Source of the DNA: Grammothele lineata
Taxonomy: Eukaryota > Basidiomycota > Agaricomycetes > Polyporales > Polyporaceae
Reading direction: 5' to 3'
NCBI GenBank assembly: GCA_002150815.3
Contig: NDFF03000029.1
Span: 248,001 to 312,000 of the forward strand
DNA: 64,000 bases
Shown here: positions 44,654 to 57,063 of the stretch, in pieces
How the letters are laid out: each line of letters opens with the position of its first letter
Numbering within the stretch: position 1 is the first letter of the stretch
The notes under the pieces: model-generated
What the model saw: only the letters and a program-made list of their open reading frames with translations
Databases searched by the model: none
Told to the model about the DNA's origin: nothing
Translations under genes and position numbers: made by a program

Positions 44654-47116
44654 AGGTGTAGCTATCGTTTACAGACCTGGAGGATCTCCAATGGGCAGCT
44701 GACGAGGGACTAAAGGACAGGAGGACGAGCCTGGCGGTCGAGTATTGAGTGCCGAGTAGACGAGGCTGTGCGTATGTGGGCCTGTCTCAGGCAAGAAGCT
44801 GCATTGAACCAGTGCACATCGTCTAGGGTCGGCACTCGAAGTCCATCATCTTCCACCGGTGCGGGGCTCGCTGAGGCTGTGTACATCACTTCTTGGTTCT
44901 TGAAGTTTGCGCTGTCATGTAGAGCCAGGAGCAGTGGCCTTCATTCTCGTACTAACATACCCAGAGCCGGCCGGGAATCTCCTTAGGCATTCTATGCTTG
45001 ATGCATGATGTGTGAACACTGATGCTGCCTAGACCCGTGTTGGCGGATATGGTGGTAGGTGGCCATAAGAGATATACTTACGCAGATGGCTCGAATTCGT
45101 TTGGCCCTGTTTGGCCTCAGCGCTTCTTTCCAACGCCCACCCGTGACCCCCGGGTGACCCACCTCATGACGACATGTCTCACTCGCTCAATGTTGTCCTT
45201 CTCAGACTCCGCCTGCTTGCATCTTCCCGCCGCCATTGCCCAAGGCCCTCTTTCGAGCTCTCAACGTCACGGTGCCAAACCGTCCAGTCCTCGCCATCGT
45301 CAGCGTCTACCACCCGACCTGTTGAGTCCCCCTACGCCGTCTGTGACTTCATACGCTTTCCAGCTCAGTGAACCCATCCTATTGACGTCGATTGAATGGA
45401 TGTCTCTTTAGCGAGCCACACCACGTACTTATACTCTCCCCCCATTTCTCCCATTCTCGTACTCTCCCTTACATCCCCGCCTCCCAGGGTAGACATACGC
45501 GCGCGCAGCGCGCGTAACGTAGTTCAGAGCATCGTTCGTACATATAGCACTACATGAGCTACATCTTGCCAGCTGCCCTAATACTTACATTGCCAAGGCG
45601 CTGAGAGGGCTGTGTGCGTATACGAAACGAGAGCGAAAGATGAGACGTAAATAGGATTAGAGAGAACCAGGGAGAACAGCGCGCAGTCTCGCATCAAGCA
45701 GAATCTCCACGAAAACGATGGAGCGAGTAAGCATCCTGCCGAGTTGGACTGAGCGGGAATGCACGCATACATCGTTCCGTGCTGCATCCATACCACAGAC
45801 AAACTCAGCAGTACGCAGGTTGAACCTTCGAGCCATTATGTGTTATTTCTCCAGTCGTTCACAGGCCCAATTTACACATCCTGAGCCTCCTGGCCACAAC
45901 TGGCCGGAGCGAAGCGATGGCGCCTCTTGTTAGGATGATTGAGATGAACTGGCGAGGCACGCGATTGAAACGGTTAACGCACGTAATTAGGTTGTCCATT
46001 TGGTTGTGCCTTTATTGCTCAGGATACCCGGCGGCCGGAGAAGATGCCGGCCTTCGACCATTCAACGTAACGTTCAACTGCCAATTTGTCAGCTAAGTAA
46101 CCGCGCCTTATGGCCGAAGGGTTCCAGTTGAAAACAGAGCGCTTCGAATGGGGGCACAGCTGGAATGCGAGAGCTGAGGGAACCCAGAGATGAGCTGTCC
46201 GGCCTCGGGACGTCGCTAGAAGGCTAGCGAGGTTGGCTATCAGCGGTCTAGACGATCACTTTATGAGCTTATCGGCACACGAGCAGCACTGCGGTTGGTG
46301 GTGATGGGTGCTGGATGGACCGATTAGGCTTGGGGGGTGGATAGGTGGAGGTGGTGTGGTGTTCTAGTTTTGTTCTGCTGCGCTGGAGTGCCCGGTGAGA
46401 CGAGAGGGAGAGGATGGAGAGTTCCACGTGTTATGTAGGAGGTAGAGCGAGTGCCGTCCGCCATGGAAGAGTAGCGCCCGCACGTCGGCGGCGTGAAGGC
46501 GGGAGTAGCAGGCGGTCGCTGCCCACGCCTCTCATCTTCTGAACCTGTTTTCTTGGCCCTGCGCACGCATACACTCGCTCATAGCTCTGATCGCCTGGCC
46601 ATCGACGTCCCCGACGCACAGTCAAGGTTGCTTCGGCCGCCTCGAGGCATCACAGCCGTGCTCGGATCCTATCCAACTCGTGGCCTGCACGCCTCCTGCA
46701 GCCCACGCAACATCCTCCCCTGCGGCTAATTCTAACTTCTTCGCGATTTTTTCCGTCGCTCTCTCTCTCTTTGCCATCTTTCACCATCTCCGTCACACCA
46801 AGCCACATCCCCCGCTGGATGCTCTCCGTCCTCCGCTCTTCTCCGCCACAGCACCCCGCCTCTGAGCCCCCCTCCAAGGTCCACTTCGCGACCGCACTCG
46901 GCCTGGGCTATCCCCGCAAGGACCGAGCCGCCGCAGCCGACAACGGAGACCAACGCTCGTTAGCACGACGGAGTGTCGATATAGTAACTCGCCATAGCTC
47001 CGCCAACCGCTCAGAACGTACGCCCCGATCGACGCGCGCACCGTTCTTTCTTTGACTCCAGCCTCGACCTTTAAGCCCGTCCCATCCCACCTCAAACCTC
47101 CGCCACATCTCCAGCT
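44654..47116. other. Long intergenic region upstream of two divergent genes
   Basis: About 2.5 kb between the DUF6535 gene (minus) and the PX-AGC kinase gene (plus). Near 44780-44990 the minus strand resembles the N-terminal exon of the neighbouring DUF6535 gene (separate entry). The stretch 45400-46300 is less GC-rich and has no open frame of note. CT-rich DNA at 46740-46780 may belong to the kinase promoter. Confidence 0.4.
44770..44990 (-). pseudogene. Possible fragment of a second DUF6535 gene, N-terminal exon
   Basis: The minus strand near 44880-44810 reads SPAPVEDDGLRVPTLDDV, which resembles SSPVEDGWKLPTPQ of the neighbouring DUF6535 protein's second exon. The nucleotide match around CATCCATCTTCCAC is also visible. 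No DUF6535 core follows, so this would be a remnant of a tandem duplicate. The similarity is short and could be chance. Confidence 0.22.
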
Positions 47117-50100
47117 ATGCCGGGCAGGAACATGGTCGCTCCCCAGTCCGCGACGGGACGGAGACAGCGTGTCGAGGACGGACCCTGGGCGATCAGCGCG
47201 GCGGAGACCCCTCACGATCCCAGCTCGTACAGTCTTTACATTAAGAGTGAGTACTCTTTTCGTGGCTTGCCCTCAGGTGCAGTCGTGTGGCGCCCATCTC
47301 GTACCATCCTCTTCTACTCGTATACATGTGGCGGCGTACATGCGCCGTATATGCGTAGAGTATCACGGGCGGGGGCCGGCTATACTACTATCCTTCTTAC
47401 TCCTTTCTTCTCTTGTCGGTAACGCCGTTGACCCGCTGTCGTCGAGTCCGCCGAATGCCGTGTCTTATCCTGCAAATGGGCTCCATTCCTCCGACTCCTC
47501 ACTTGCCCTCGTACCTGATTACGTCAAGTTACCACTGGAGTCCTCACTGACATTTGTCCGCCAGCTCCCACACATAATCTTACCCTCACTCGCACTGGTC
47601 AAGAAATCGTCGAACTTAATGCAAAGCTCCGCGACAACTTCCCTGGCCTCAAGATGCCTACCTTCCCCATTGACGCTTCGTCCCTCCCTGCCCCACCGAA
47701 GCGCAAGTCGGCCTTCCTCAACACCCTTTCTCGGCTCGCATCCCCCGCCGGCAAGTCTGCGAATGGCCGTCAAGTTTCTGGTCGCCAGGCGTCCACGAGC
47801 AACGCGGCGAGCACGGCATCCAGCTCGGTCGCTTCCACCGTCCAGACGCCTATCGTAACTCCCGCGAACGAGATCAACGATCCCTTCGCGGAGATTGGGG
47901 AGAACGGCGAAGACATCTCCGCCCTCGCCGCGTCGAACAACAAGGTCATCACCGGGCTCGCGGCCTACCTCACCGCACTCGCGAACGACGGCACGCTGCG
48001 CCAGTCGCGCCCGTGGAAGCGGTTTGTCAGGGTTCGCACGGACGACCTGCAAAGCGTCCGCGTCGAGCGCGCGATCAAGCGCGTCCGGTCAGACCTCGCT
48101 GCGCACGTCAGCCCCGGGAGCTCTACGGAGATCCAGCGGTCCATCAGCCAGGTTGTATTGGACGGGGAGAGCGTGGCGTCGGAGCCGGCTGGGCGCGGCG
48201 CGGACGTAGAGGAGAAATCGGACGTTGCAGAGGATGTCGACGGTGAGAAGGACGCGGACGAGGGAACGGCAGAGGGCCCTGAGGACCGGGCTCCGACGCC
48301 GACGTCGCCCAAACCCTCCGCCACGTCGGTGGATGCGTCCAAACCGGAGTCTGCGACTCCCAACGACACCGAGGATGAAGATGACAAAGCTCCTCACACG
48401 CCCATCCAGAAGAACGACGCCTCTTGGAAACAGCGTTCGCAGTCCGCCGACCCCACGACTCGCAGCTCGCGGCTGTACTCGACCACGCCCTCGACCGCGT
48501 CGCAGACGGGCGACGATTCTTCGATCTCGACGACGGAGCGGCGCTCCGCCCGGAAGAAGCGCTCGAAGTCGAAGGACCCGAACAGCGAGAAGAAATCGCA
48601 GCGTAAAGTTGTCATTGATGACTTTGAAATGATGCGCGTTCTAGGCAAGGGCTGTGCGGGCAAGGTTCTGCTCGTGCGCCACAAGCCGTCGCAGGACGTG
48701 TACGCCCTCAAGGCCATCACGAAGCGGCACGTCCTCGCGCACCAGGAGCTGCAACACACCCTCACCGAGCAGGCGGTGCTGAAGCGCATGGCGGCCGGGA
48801 ACTCGGACCCATTCGTGGTGAAGCTGTGGTGGAGCTTCCACGACAAAGAGAACCTGTTCCTCGTGATGGTGCGTGCCCACATGCCCGATCGGGCAGCGCG
48901 TTTGATCTGCGCCGTGCTGACGATGATGACGTCCGGTGCGGCAGGACTTCCACCCGGGCGGCGACCTCGCGACGCAGCTCGCGCGCTGGGGCCGGCTCGG
49001 GCGCGACCGCGCGCGGTTCTACGCGGCCGAGATCGTCGAGGGCGTCGAGGGCCTGCACGCCGCGGGCGTCATCTACCGCGACCTCAAGCCGGAGAACATC
49101 CTCATCGGCGCGGACGGGCACATCGTCCTCACGGACTTTGGGCTCTCGAAGGAGTTCCCGCGCCGCACCGCCGCGATCACCGCGCCCCCGACGCCGTCCG
49201 GCTCGCGCGGGGAGTTCATGGACGGCGCGACAGTGCCGCCGAGCCCCGTGAGCCCTCACTGGATGAAGGGCGACGCGTCGAGCGAGCGGTGGGCGGCGGG
49301 CTCGAACGATACGACGACGACGTTCTGCGGCACGGCGGAGTACCTCGCGCCAGAGGTCATTCAGGGCCTCCCGTACAGTTACGAGGTCGACTGGTGGAGC
49401 TTCGGCACGATGCTGTACGAGATGCTCACGGGTATTGTGAGTGGTTTTCTCCGCTTTTCCCGCGTGGGCGGATGCGGTAGGTGCTGATGATGACTGTTCT
49501 CACAGACGCCGTTCTGGGCGGAAAACCACTCGGACATGTACTACAGGGTGCTCCAGGACGAGCTTGGGTTCCCTGAGGACAGGACGATGGACCAGGATAC
49601 AAAGAGCTTGATTCGCGGGGTGCGTCATTCCTCTCCATACGTGCACATATTTTGCGCCGTTCCTGACCTTAGTTCCCGCACGCATACAGCTGCTTCAACG
49701 CAACCCTGCTCTGAGAATGAAGGAACCCCGGATTAAGAAGCACCCCTACTTCTCGATGATGTACGTTCCCAATCTTGTAATGACTGGGTGTTGCCTCTCA
49801 ACATCTTTCCGACCTACAGAGACTGGTCCCATGTATATTACAAACGTTACATACGTATGTCTTGATTGTCTAACGTTCGTTCTGTGTACTTACATAGATC
49901 ATCACAGCCCCCTATATTCCGCCTATCGACCCATCGAATGCCTCCGATACCCAGAACTTCGACGATACCTTCCTGGGCATGGAACCCGTAATCAACGACG
50001 AGAACGAGGAGGGTGCGGAAACGGACCAGGAACGCACAGATGGCGAGGACTCCGCCACCACGCCATCACAATCTCGCAGTCCTTCCGTGCACCCAGTCGA

Positions 50101-51301
50101 TGACGACTCCGTGGACGTCTTCGACGGATACTCGTTCAAGGGACGGCATTCGGTGATCATAGACGATGATGAGGATGATGGGGGCGATGAAGACGAAGAT
50201 GAGGAGGAAGAAGACGAGTCGATCGGCGGTCCCAGCCTCGACGACATCCTTCCCGACGAGCTCCCTACAACCGATGCTGCTGCACCGGCCAAGAGCGACG
50301 ACATCGAGGAGGTTTCTGTGCCTGAGGATGTGGGCGAGCCCAAGACCCCAGAAGCCAGGCCAGTCGCGCTTCCCGTGGAGCCAGAAGCACCTGCCGAGGA
50401 ACCCGCGACTCCCAAAGACGCGGCTCCTGCCCCTCCAGTCAAGGAGGCCCCGCCCAGATCCAGCCAAGACGAGGCCGCCGCCTCTGCGTCAGCAGCTGCG
50501 GCAAAGGCAGCCACCCGCACCGCCGAAGACGCGAACGTCCGCACCGCGCCCAAGGTCCGCCCACACAAGCTCCACCGCAACCGGAGGGAAAAGTCGGGTA
50601 TCCCAGCGCTGGACAAAGACCTACCCGACACGGAGACCGAGGGCGAGAGTGCAGCGGACCGCGACGAGGACGAGGACGACTGGGACTTCGTCGAAGCGGG
50701 CGGGCTGCTCGTCGAGGAGCGCAACGGCGCCAAGGGCACGAGCCTCTTCGCGCGCGGTGTCGTCGACCGCTACAAGCTCGCCGTCTTCCGCAAGAGCACC
50801 CCACGCCGGTCCACGCCTCGCTCTTTCTCTGGGATGTCCGTCGACTCGGACGCCGTGGGCTCCGAGGCGGGCTCCCCGACCCCCGCGGAGAAGCGGCGTG
50901 GTCGCACCCCAGGGCTCACCTTCCGCAAGACGCCCAAGACGCCTAAGACACTCCTCCGCCAGCCGCCGTCAAGCCGCTCGAGCAAGTCGGTCTCTACTTC
51001 AGCGTCCAACACGCTCTCGGCTGCGTCGACCACGTCGAGCACGGGCGGCTTCCTTACGCCCTCGCCATCGTTGACGACCGCCGCGTCGCAGAGTCTCAAG
51101 TCCAAGGAGTCTGCCCTCTCGATGAGCGCGCCGAGCGAGGCGTCAGATACGTCTGGGGGCGCAGGCGACGACGTGAACACGACCGTACGCCTCGGGGCAG
51201 TAAACGGAGCAGACGAGGAGAAGCAGCAAAAGAACAAAGTCCTAAAGAAGTACAAGGAGGGCGCGGAGAAGGTCCTCTCCATCTTCCAGTCGCCGCGGTA
51301 G
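47117..51301 (+). CDS. AGC-family protein kinase with N-terminal PX domain (SGK3-like)
   Basis: About 1,160 residues in eight or so exons. An N-terminal PX-like segment (PSSYSLYIKTPTHNLTLTRT, then ELNAKLRDNFPGLKMPTFP) suggests phosphoinositide binding. A basic, serine-rich linker precedes the kinase domain, which has LGKGCAGKVLLVRH, YALKAITKRHV, YRDLKPENIL, LTDFGLSKEF and FCGTAEYLAPEV with the PDK1-type Thr. The AGC tail includes PPYIPPIDPSNASDTQNFDD, a SPSVHP turn-motif candidate and VFDGYSF as hydrophobic motif (F-x-x-Y-S-F), the kind phosphorylated by TORC2. Two oddities: 74 residues separate the DFG Asp from the APE Glu, against about 30 in Akt, and roughly 350 disordered residues follow the hydrophobic motif, including long acidic runs. 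Intron 1 is about 320 nt but joins the PX halves in phase. Confidence 0.88.
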
Positions 51302-52002
51302 TCCTCGACGTTGGGGGGAAGTGAAGCGGGAAGCTTGGATTAGGTTCGGCGCGAAGAGTGGACGTGTTACCCGGGGCCCTGGCGGTTGGCCGTGCGCGCA
51401 GCCCGACTGCACTTGCTATGCTTCTCTCAGACGCTTCGCGTATTCTATCCATATGCACCTCATCTATAGCTATTATTGACCGCCTGTAAGTACCACGCTC
51501 CTTGGACCCTTCCCCACCCAGCTCTTTTTCGCTGCACATACACATATATACATACGTACACACCGGTTTGTCGTTTGTCGTCGCTGTTCTCGGTCATCTC
51601 GTGATTGCCACGCTCGTTGTTCTCGGTCCGTTCGCGTGTTTCTATTTTACTTAGTACATCGTCCGACGTCATCAAGCCAAAGAAAGTTAAAGCAGATCAT
51701 CGCATTCTTCGCTCTTTTTGTTACAGGCTTCCAGGCCACGTCTGAGCACTACGCAAGCCAGCCGGGAAAAGGATACGTGCGAACGTGGAAGAAGAGCCGT
51801 TTGTGCCAAGCTACACCATCAGTAGATTAAGGATAATACACGATCCGCGCCGAAAGCATGAGGGAAGTAAAAAAGAGGAAACGAGAGACGGAGAGGTCGG
51901 GAACTTCGAAGGGAACCAATAATGTATAACGAGTGTCCGAGTGTCCGTTGTATCTACCCATCCAGAGACCAACCCACCAGGACTGCCACTGCCACGCACA
52001 CA
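51302..52002. other. Convergent 3' region between the PX-AGC kinase and LAM genes
   Basis: About 700 bp. It contains TATACATACG repeats near 51540-51560 and otherwise mixed sequence of lower GC than the flanking genes. No gene seen. Confidence 0.4.
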
Positions 52003-55000
52003 CTAGTCGAGCTGCGTCAGGCTATCACGGATGCTCTGCACCCGCTGCTCGATGAGGTCGAGCTGTGCGGTGATCGCACCGACCTCCTCACGCCAGTCGC
52101 CGCCCTCAGCGACGGTGCGCGTCTGCGGGGGCACCGCGCCGCCACTCACGCCTCCAGGGACACCCCCGCGGGAGGCCATCATCTCCTCCCAGAGCGCAGA
52201 GACGATGCCCTGGACCCACTTCTCGCGCTCCTCCATCCTTTTGAGCTCCTTGCGCCTGCCCGCCTCCTCGCGCCCGCCGACGAGGGCGAGCGTCCAGAGG
52301 TTGGACGCGACGAGGAGGACGATGACGAAGTAGAGGATCGTCGTCGACGAGGACTGGTCCCACGCGTCGCGGATGAGCTCGATCGCGCCATCCGCGGACT
52401 GCCGGCCCACGCGCGCGGCGCCCGCGAAGGTGTCGTACGCCCATTGGAGCGAGCGCTGTCCGCGCTCGTGCTCGCGCTCCTTTTGGACCTCGTCTGGGGA
52501 GCGCAGGCGGGAGGGCGTGGAGGGCGTGGAGGCCTCGGCGGCTTCGGCGGCGGCGACTTCTTCGACGGCGGCGACGTCGACGCCCTCGGGGACGAACTCG
52601 GCGTTGTGCGCGTGGATGTATTCGCGCATGCATTTTTCGAGCTCGACGTGGTACGCCTTTTGGCCGTCGAGACATGATTTCTCAATGATGCCTGATCGCG
52701 GAATGGGGGTAGATGCATTGGCATCACATGCTTGTGCGCGATGAAAGAAAACAATGCGTACCTTTAATGAAACTCCTACCCGTCCACTCCACCTGCGTCG
52801 TGACGATGACCTTGCTCGCCACCGCACTCGCCCAAGTGATACACGTCCTGGTCTTGACGGAGAATACGTTCCCGGAAGGCACCTCGGGCGTGCGCGTGGT
52901 GGTGAGCATGCTCACGAAGCCGTCAAAGTCGCAGTGCATCGTCTCGTCGCGGATCTCGCACTTGGTCTGCTTGGGCCCGATGCTCGCGTTCAGCGGCTTG
53001 ATGTACGTCATGTTCCGCGCGAGCAGCTTCGGGTTCTCGGTCGGGGTCCAGTCTGAGATCTGGATGTCTATTTTGCGCGACGCGCGGGGGTCAGCGGGGG
53101 TACACGAGAAGCGAAGAGGCAGTAGGGGACGCACCGAGCAATTTCTGGTTCTCGCGCATGAAATCCTTCATGAACCCGCTCGTGAACATCAAGTTGTATA
53201 TCTTCTCCGGTGTACCCGGGAAGACCGCCTCCATCGCCGTCTCGGGATAATGCTGCCCCCCCCTCCCACAATCGCACTGCGTAATCTTGCTCTTCGCCGC
53301 CGCCTTCTTCGCCACACCCGCATCAGCCCCGTTCGCACCCGCAGCAGCGGCAGCCTGCTCGTCATTCTCGAGCGAGCCGCGCGGGGAGGGCCCGTACGAG
53401 CCCATAGTAGAATCTTCGGGGCGCGCGAGGCGCCAGACGTTGAAGAGGACGTCGTACGTCGTGTCGCGCGCGAGGAAGGAGGTGAAGGTGTACTTGGCGG
53501 TGCGCGTCGAGAGCTGGATCGCGTTCGGGATCACGAACGCGGTCATGCGCTTCTCGAGCGAGATGACCTCGTACATCGGGATGGAGAGCTGGTTTGCGCG
53601 CGGGCGCGGGCAAGGGCAAGGGCGCGTGATGGAGGGGACACGTCATGGCGGATGGGGCGTGCGGGGCGAAGGAGGAGCGGAGCGCGCGAGAGATAGGCCC
53701 GATGGGGGGTGGAGGTAGGAGGGAGGCGATACGGAGGGCGGTCAGCTGTGAGTGAGAAGAGGCGCTGAGAGCATCGCTAGGGGACTTACATCTGTGATCC
53801 AACCAAAGATGTTTGCGTGGAAGCAGACATGGTTCTCCGATATGTACAGCCTGCCCTGGATGAGGATTTCGCGCTGCAGGGCGCATCCGTAGTCTAGCGC
53901 GTGTGTCAGCGACGCCATCCTATCGCACGACACGGGATGGGCGCAAATGAAGGAGCGGGAGGATGCGGAGGGGGGCGAGGCAGGCGCATATACTCACCTT
54001 CGATGAGGTAGTCGCCCTCAGGCACGCTCGGGAAGAGCTCATGGAAGTCCTGGTTGCGCTTGTTGCTCGCCACCGCAAAGCCCGTCACAGGGATATCCTC
54101 CGGGTCGAGGTCGAGCTCGTCGCTGTCGTCCGAGCCATCCACGTCCGAGCCCGAGCGGAACGAGTCGCGATCCGAGTACTCGCTCGTCCCATTCGTAATC
54201 GACGCCCCGCGAGAGCGCGTCCCAGACGTTCTCGTCCTGTCGTACGAGGTGCGCCCGGGGGCCGCCTCGGGGGCGAGACTCGGAGGCAGGGTCATCGCGG
54301 GATTCGCCATGGCGAGCCCCGAAGCGGCAAGTGCAGACGCGAGGCCCCCGGCGGCGGTGTTCTTCCTTGGGGGCGAGCGGCCCTGCTGCGCGTTGCTCGC
54401 GAGCGTCGCCGAGCGGGGTACGGGCGGGACAGGGGCGCTGGGGTTGGAGGTGCGGCGCCAGGGCCGCCGTTTCTTGCTGGTCGCGCTGCTGACGGAGTGG
54501 ATCGAGGCGGCGTCCGAGTTGTCCGGCACGTGGAGGGTGGACCCGAAGGAGGGGGTCGTCGAGCTCGGGGGGAGGGTGTGTGTGATGGACGGGATCTCCT
54601 TGTCCTGGGAAGTAGTGAGGCCGTCGGGGGACTCGACGAGGGCGTCGTCGGCGGAGGGCGCGGAGGGCGTGCGGTCGTGGCGAATTGTGGAGGACGGCTG
54701 CGGGGACGGCTGCGGGGGAGGGTCGCGCGAGGGGAGCATGATGGAGAGCTTGCTGCGAAGAGATTTGGACGAGGACGCATGGCGGAGCTCCTTGGGAGGC
54801 TGCAGCCCGCCGCCCGAGTCCGCATGCATCGTCGCCGCCCGCGGATGGTTCCCGCGCACGCTCCCGTTGGCGCTCGCATGTCCATCGCGCACGTTCTCGG
54901 ACGAGCGGGACGGCGGGAGGGGCGGGCGGGCGGGGGGCATGTCTGCGAAGGCGGTCGACGAGGGCGTGGGCGTTGTCACCCCGTCGTCGTTGGTGTTGGG

Positions 55001-55447
55001 AGAGGCGAGCGAGGAGGTTGGGCGTGTTTGTGCTTGGCCCTGGGCGGATGATGATAATGGCCTCGAAGCGGCGGGCATTGATTGGATCCGGCGCCGCGCC
55101 GCGTCGTCTGCGCCGGCGTCGGGTGCGAGCTCGCGCTGGCCGTGCGCTGGCGAGGGCGGGTGCGGGAGCGGGACGCTGTTCGCGCTCAGGCTCGGAGACG
55201 GGGGCACGACGGTCACATTGGGCCCTCCTCCCCCCGAATCAAAGCTGTTGACACTCGGCGCGAGCTGTTTGCGCGAGGCTGTCCCGCCCCGCTCCTCGCT
55301 GTGCTTGCCCGAGCCCGAGCCCGAAGAGCTGATGCTGATCGACGGGTTGCGACTCGACACCGGCGACTGCGGCGACGACTGTGCGCTCGAATGACGCGAG
55401 TGGCTGCCCGACGGCTTCACCAGCTTCGACAGGAACCCCGGGGCCAT
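52003..55447 (-). CDS. LAM/GRAMD1-type sterol transfer protein (GRAM and VASt domains)
   Basis: ER-anchored protein of membrane contact sites, predicted to move sterol. The first exon (from 55447, MAPGFLSKLVKPSG) encodes about 480 disordered Ser/Pro-rich residues. The GRAM domain follows: FHELFPSVPEGDYLIE, then LQREILIQGRLYISENHVCF, HANIFGWITD and YEVISLEKRMTAFVIPNAIQ. The VASt (StART-like) domain includes VFPGTPEKIYNLMFTSGFMK, NPKLLARNMTYIKPLN and VEWTGRSFIKGIIEKS. Near the C-terminus there is a membrane anchor (TTILYFVIVLLVASNLWTLAL) and then a coiled coil. Order and length match fungal Lam/Ltc proteins. A CT-rich leader lies upstream of the start. A start 21 nt upstream (55468) is also possible. 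Confidence 0.92.
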
Positions 55448-57063
55448 GTTTTCGAATCGACTTCTCACCGGTAGTCCGACAAATGCTCTCTTTTGTGACA
55501 GGTACTTCCTACAATTCCACCCAGCAGCCTATCCGACGGCCCAAGTATCCTCTCCGTCCGCGAATGTATTCAAAGTCCAAAGTTGCAGAGGCGGTAGTCG
55601 TACAATTCCCACGGGAACAGAAGTGATAGCACCGGGTATGCCGACCTCGGCTCGATCTTGCACTGCACGTCGTGTCGGAATGGACCAGCTCGTGAAAATC
55701 GCCCGGGCGCAGGCGCGGAGGAGAAGAAGGAAGGACGCCGCGAAAACCGTGGAAAAGCGCAGCGGGAGCGAGGGGGAGGGGGGGAGAGAGAGGAAAGGTG
55801 GAGGTGGAGGAGGGTCTGCAGATCTGTCGAACGAGCATCAAATAGCGGGGCTCCTGGCCTTGCGCAATCGCGCGCGGCCCTCGGATTCCCCTTCCCGCGG
55901 TCGCGACTGGCCCCCGTTGTCGCTCCCAACCGCAATCGGCGCGCACACCCCGTCGCGCTACGTCTCGCCCTAACCCCTGCAGAGTTGTTCTCTGTCCCGG
56001 CGCTGATACAGGCGAATCGCGCCGACCCATCGTCGTACAGGGGGCGCGGTGCCGCCTGAGACCAGAGAGGCCTGAAAGCAGCGTCGCGCGCGCGACGGAG
56101 GTCACGTCGGACCAGACCGCCTCGCGGCAGCTCGCGCAGCGCCGTTACGGCTGCGCGTCGGACACTCTTGATGATCGCATCAGAGCGCCGCCGGAACGTT
56201 CGATCCATCGGGTTGGCCAGGGATTTGAAGGCGGGCGTCGATGTGGGGCACGTACGAGGGGAACATATCCGTTGGTTCTTTTATCGCTCGGTGCACGGGA
56301 TTGAACGGAAGCTTTCAGGGTTTGGAATTGCGGTAAACACATGTCGTTAAACTGAATTCCGTTTTTCTAAGCGGTCGCGAACTGGCGACATACGCGCCCC
56401 GGAGCCGGTGGACGAGATATGTAATCTGTACGCGTTTGGCATGAAAAGTAGCCGGGGCCGGTCGCGGGGGCACGCGCGAAGCCAATCTCCGCGTTCCACG
56501 GAAGACCGATACGCCTACAGGTCACGCCCAGCATGTGGCCGGGCCGGTACAGCGGCGATGGACACTCAAGCGCACAGCGACTAGTAATCCAACGAGTACT
56601 AATATCCGGAACACATGCGCACTGCGGGCGTGACATATATTACACAGCTCCGTGTACAACAGAGTCCTACAAACGAGTGGAGGGGTGTGCGTAGTAGTAC
56701 GGGGGAGCCATGCCAGGGCGAGCAAGTAGGGTGGGACGAGTCACGATATAGCCAACGATTATACGATACTGTACTTTTGGCACGAGGACGGGGTAGGGAT
56801 GTCGAGGCGCCGAAGGAGAGACGAGGAACGAGGAACGAGGACAGAGATACGCGAAAGCAGGCCGAAGGTGATAAAAACATGCAAGACGCGACAGATGACG
56901 ATCAGACGGACGAGGGAGAGCGAGCGCGTGTGACGGACATGTGGTGGTGGTGCAGGATGCAGAGAAGGCCGGGGGATGTAGACGGCACAGGCGGAAGGGG
57001 AAGAGTGAGCGGGTGGGAAGAGGGGAAGAAGGCGACGACGGGGGCGAGGGTGGTGGTCTTGAA
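55448..57063. other. Intergenic region, promoter of the LAM gene
   Basis: About 1.6 kb between two minus-strand genes. A purine-rich tract on the plus strand (55754-55815) is CT-rich on the LAM sense strand, as in many fungal promoters. Overlapping arginine-rich open frames on both strands have no domain and are judged spurious. Confidence 0.4.

Noticed and set aside
53963..55394. Two long plus-strand frames antisense to the LAM protein N-terminus
   Set aside because: They arise from the low-complexity, GC-rich coding strand of the LAM gene and carry no domain.
55509..56208. Overlapping ~200-codon frames on the minus strand upstream of the LAM gene
   Set aside because: Arginine/serine-rich with no domain; the region is better explained as promoter and leader.
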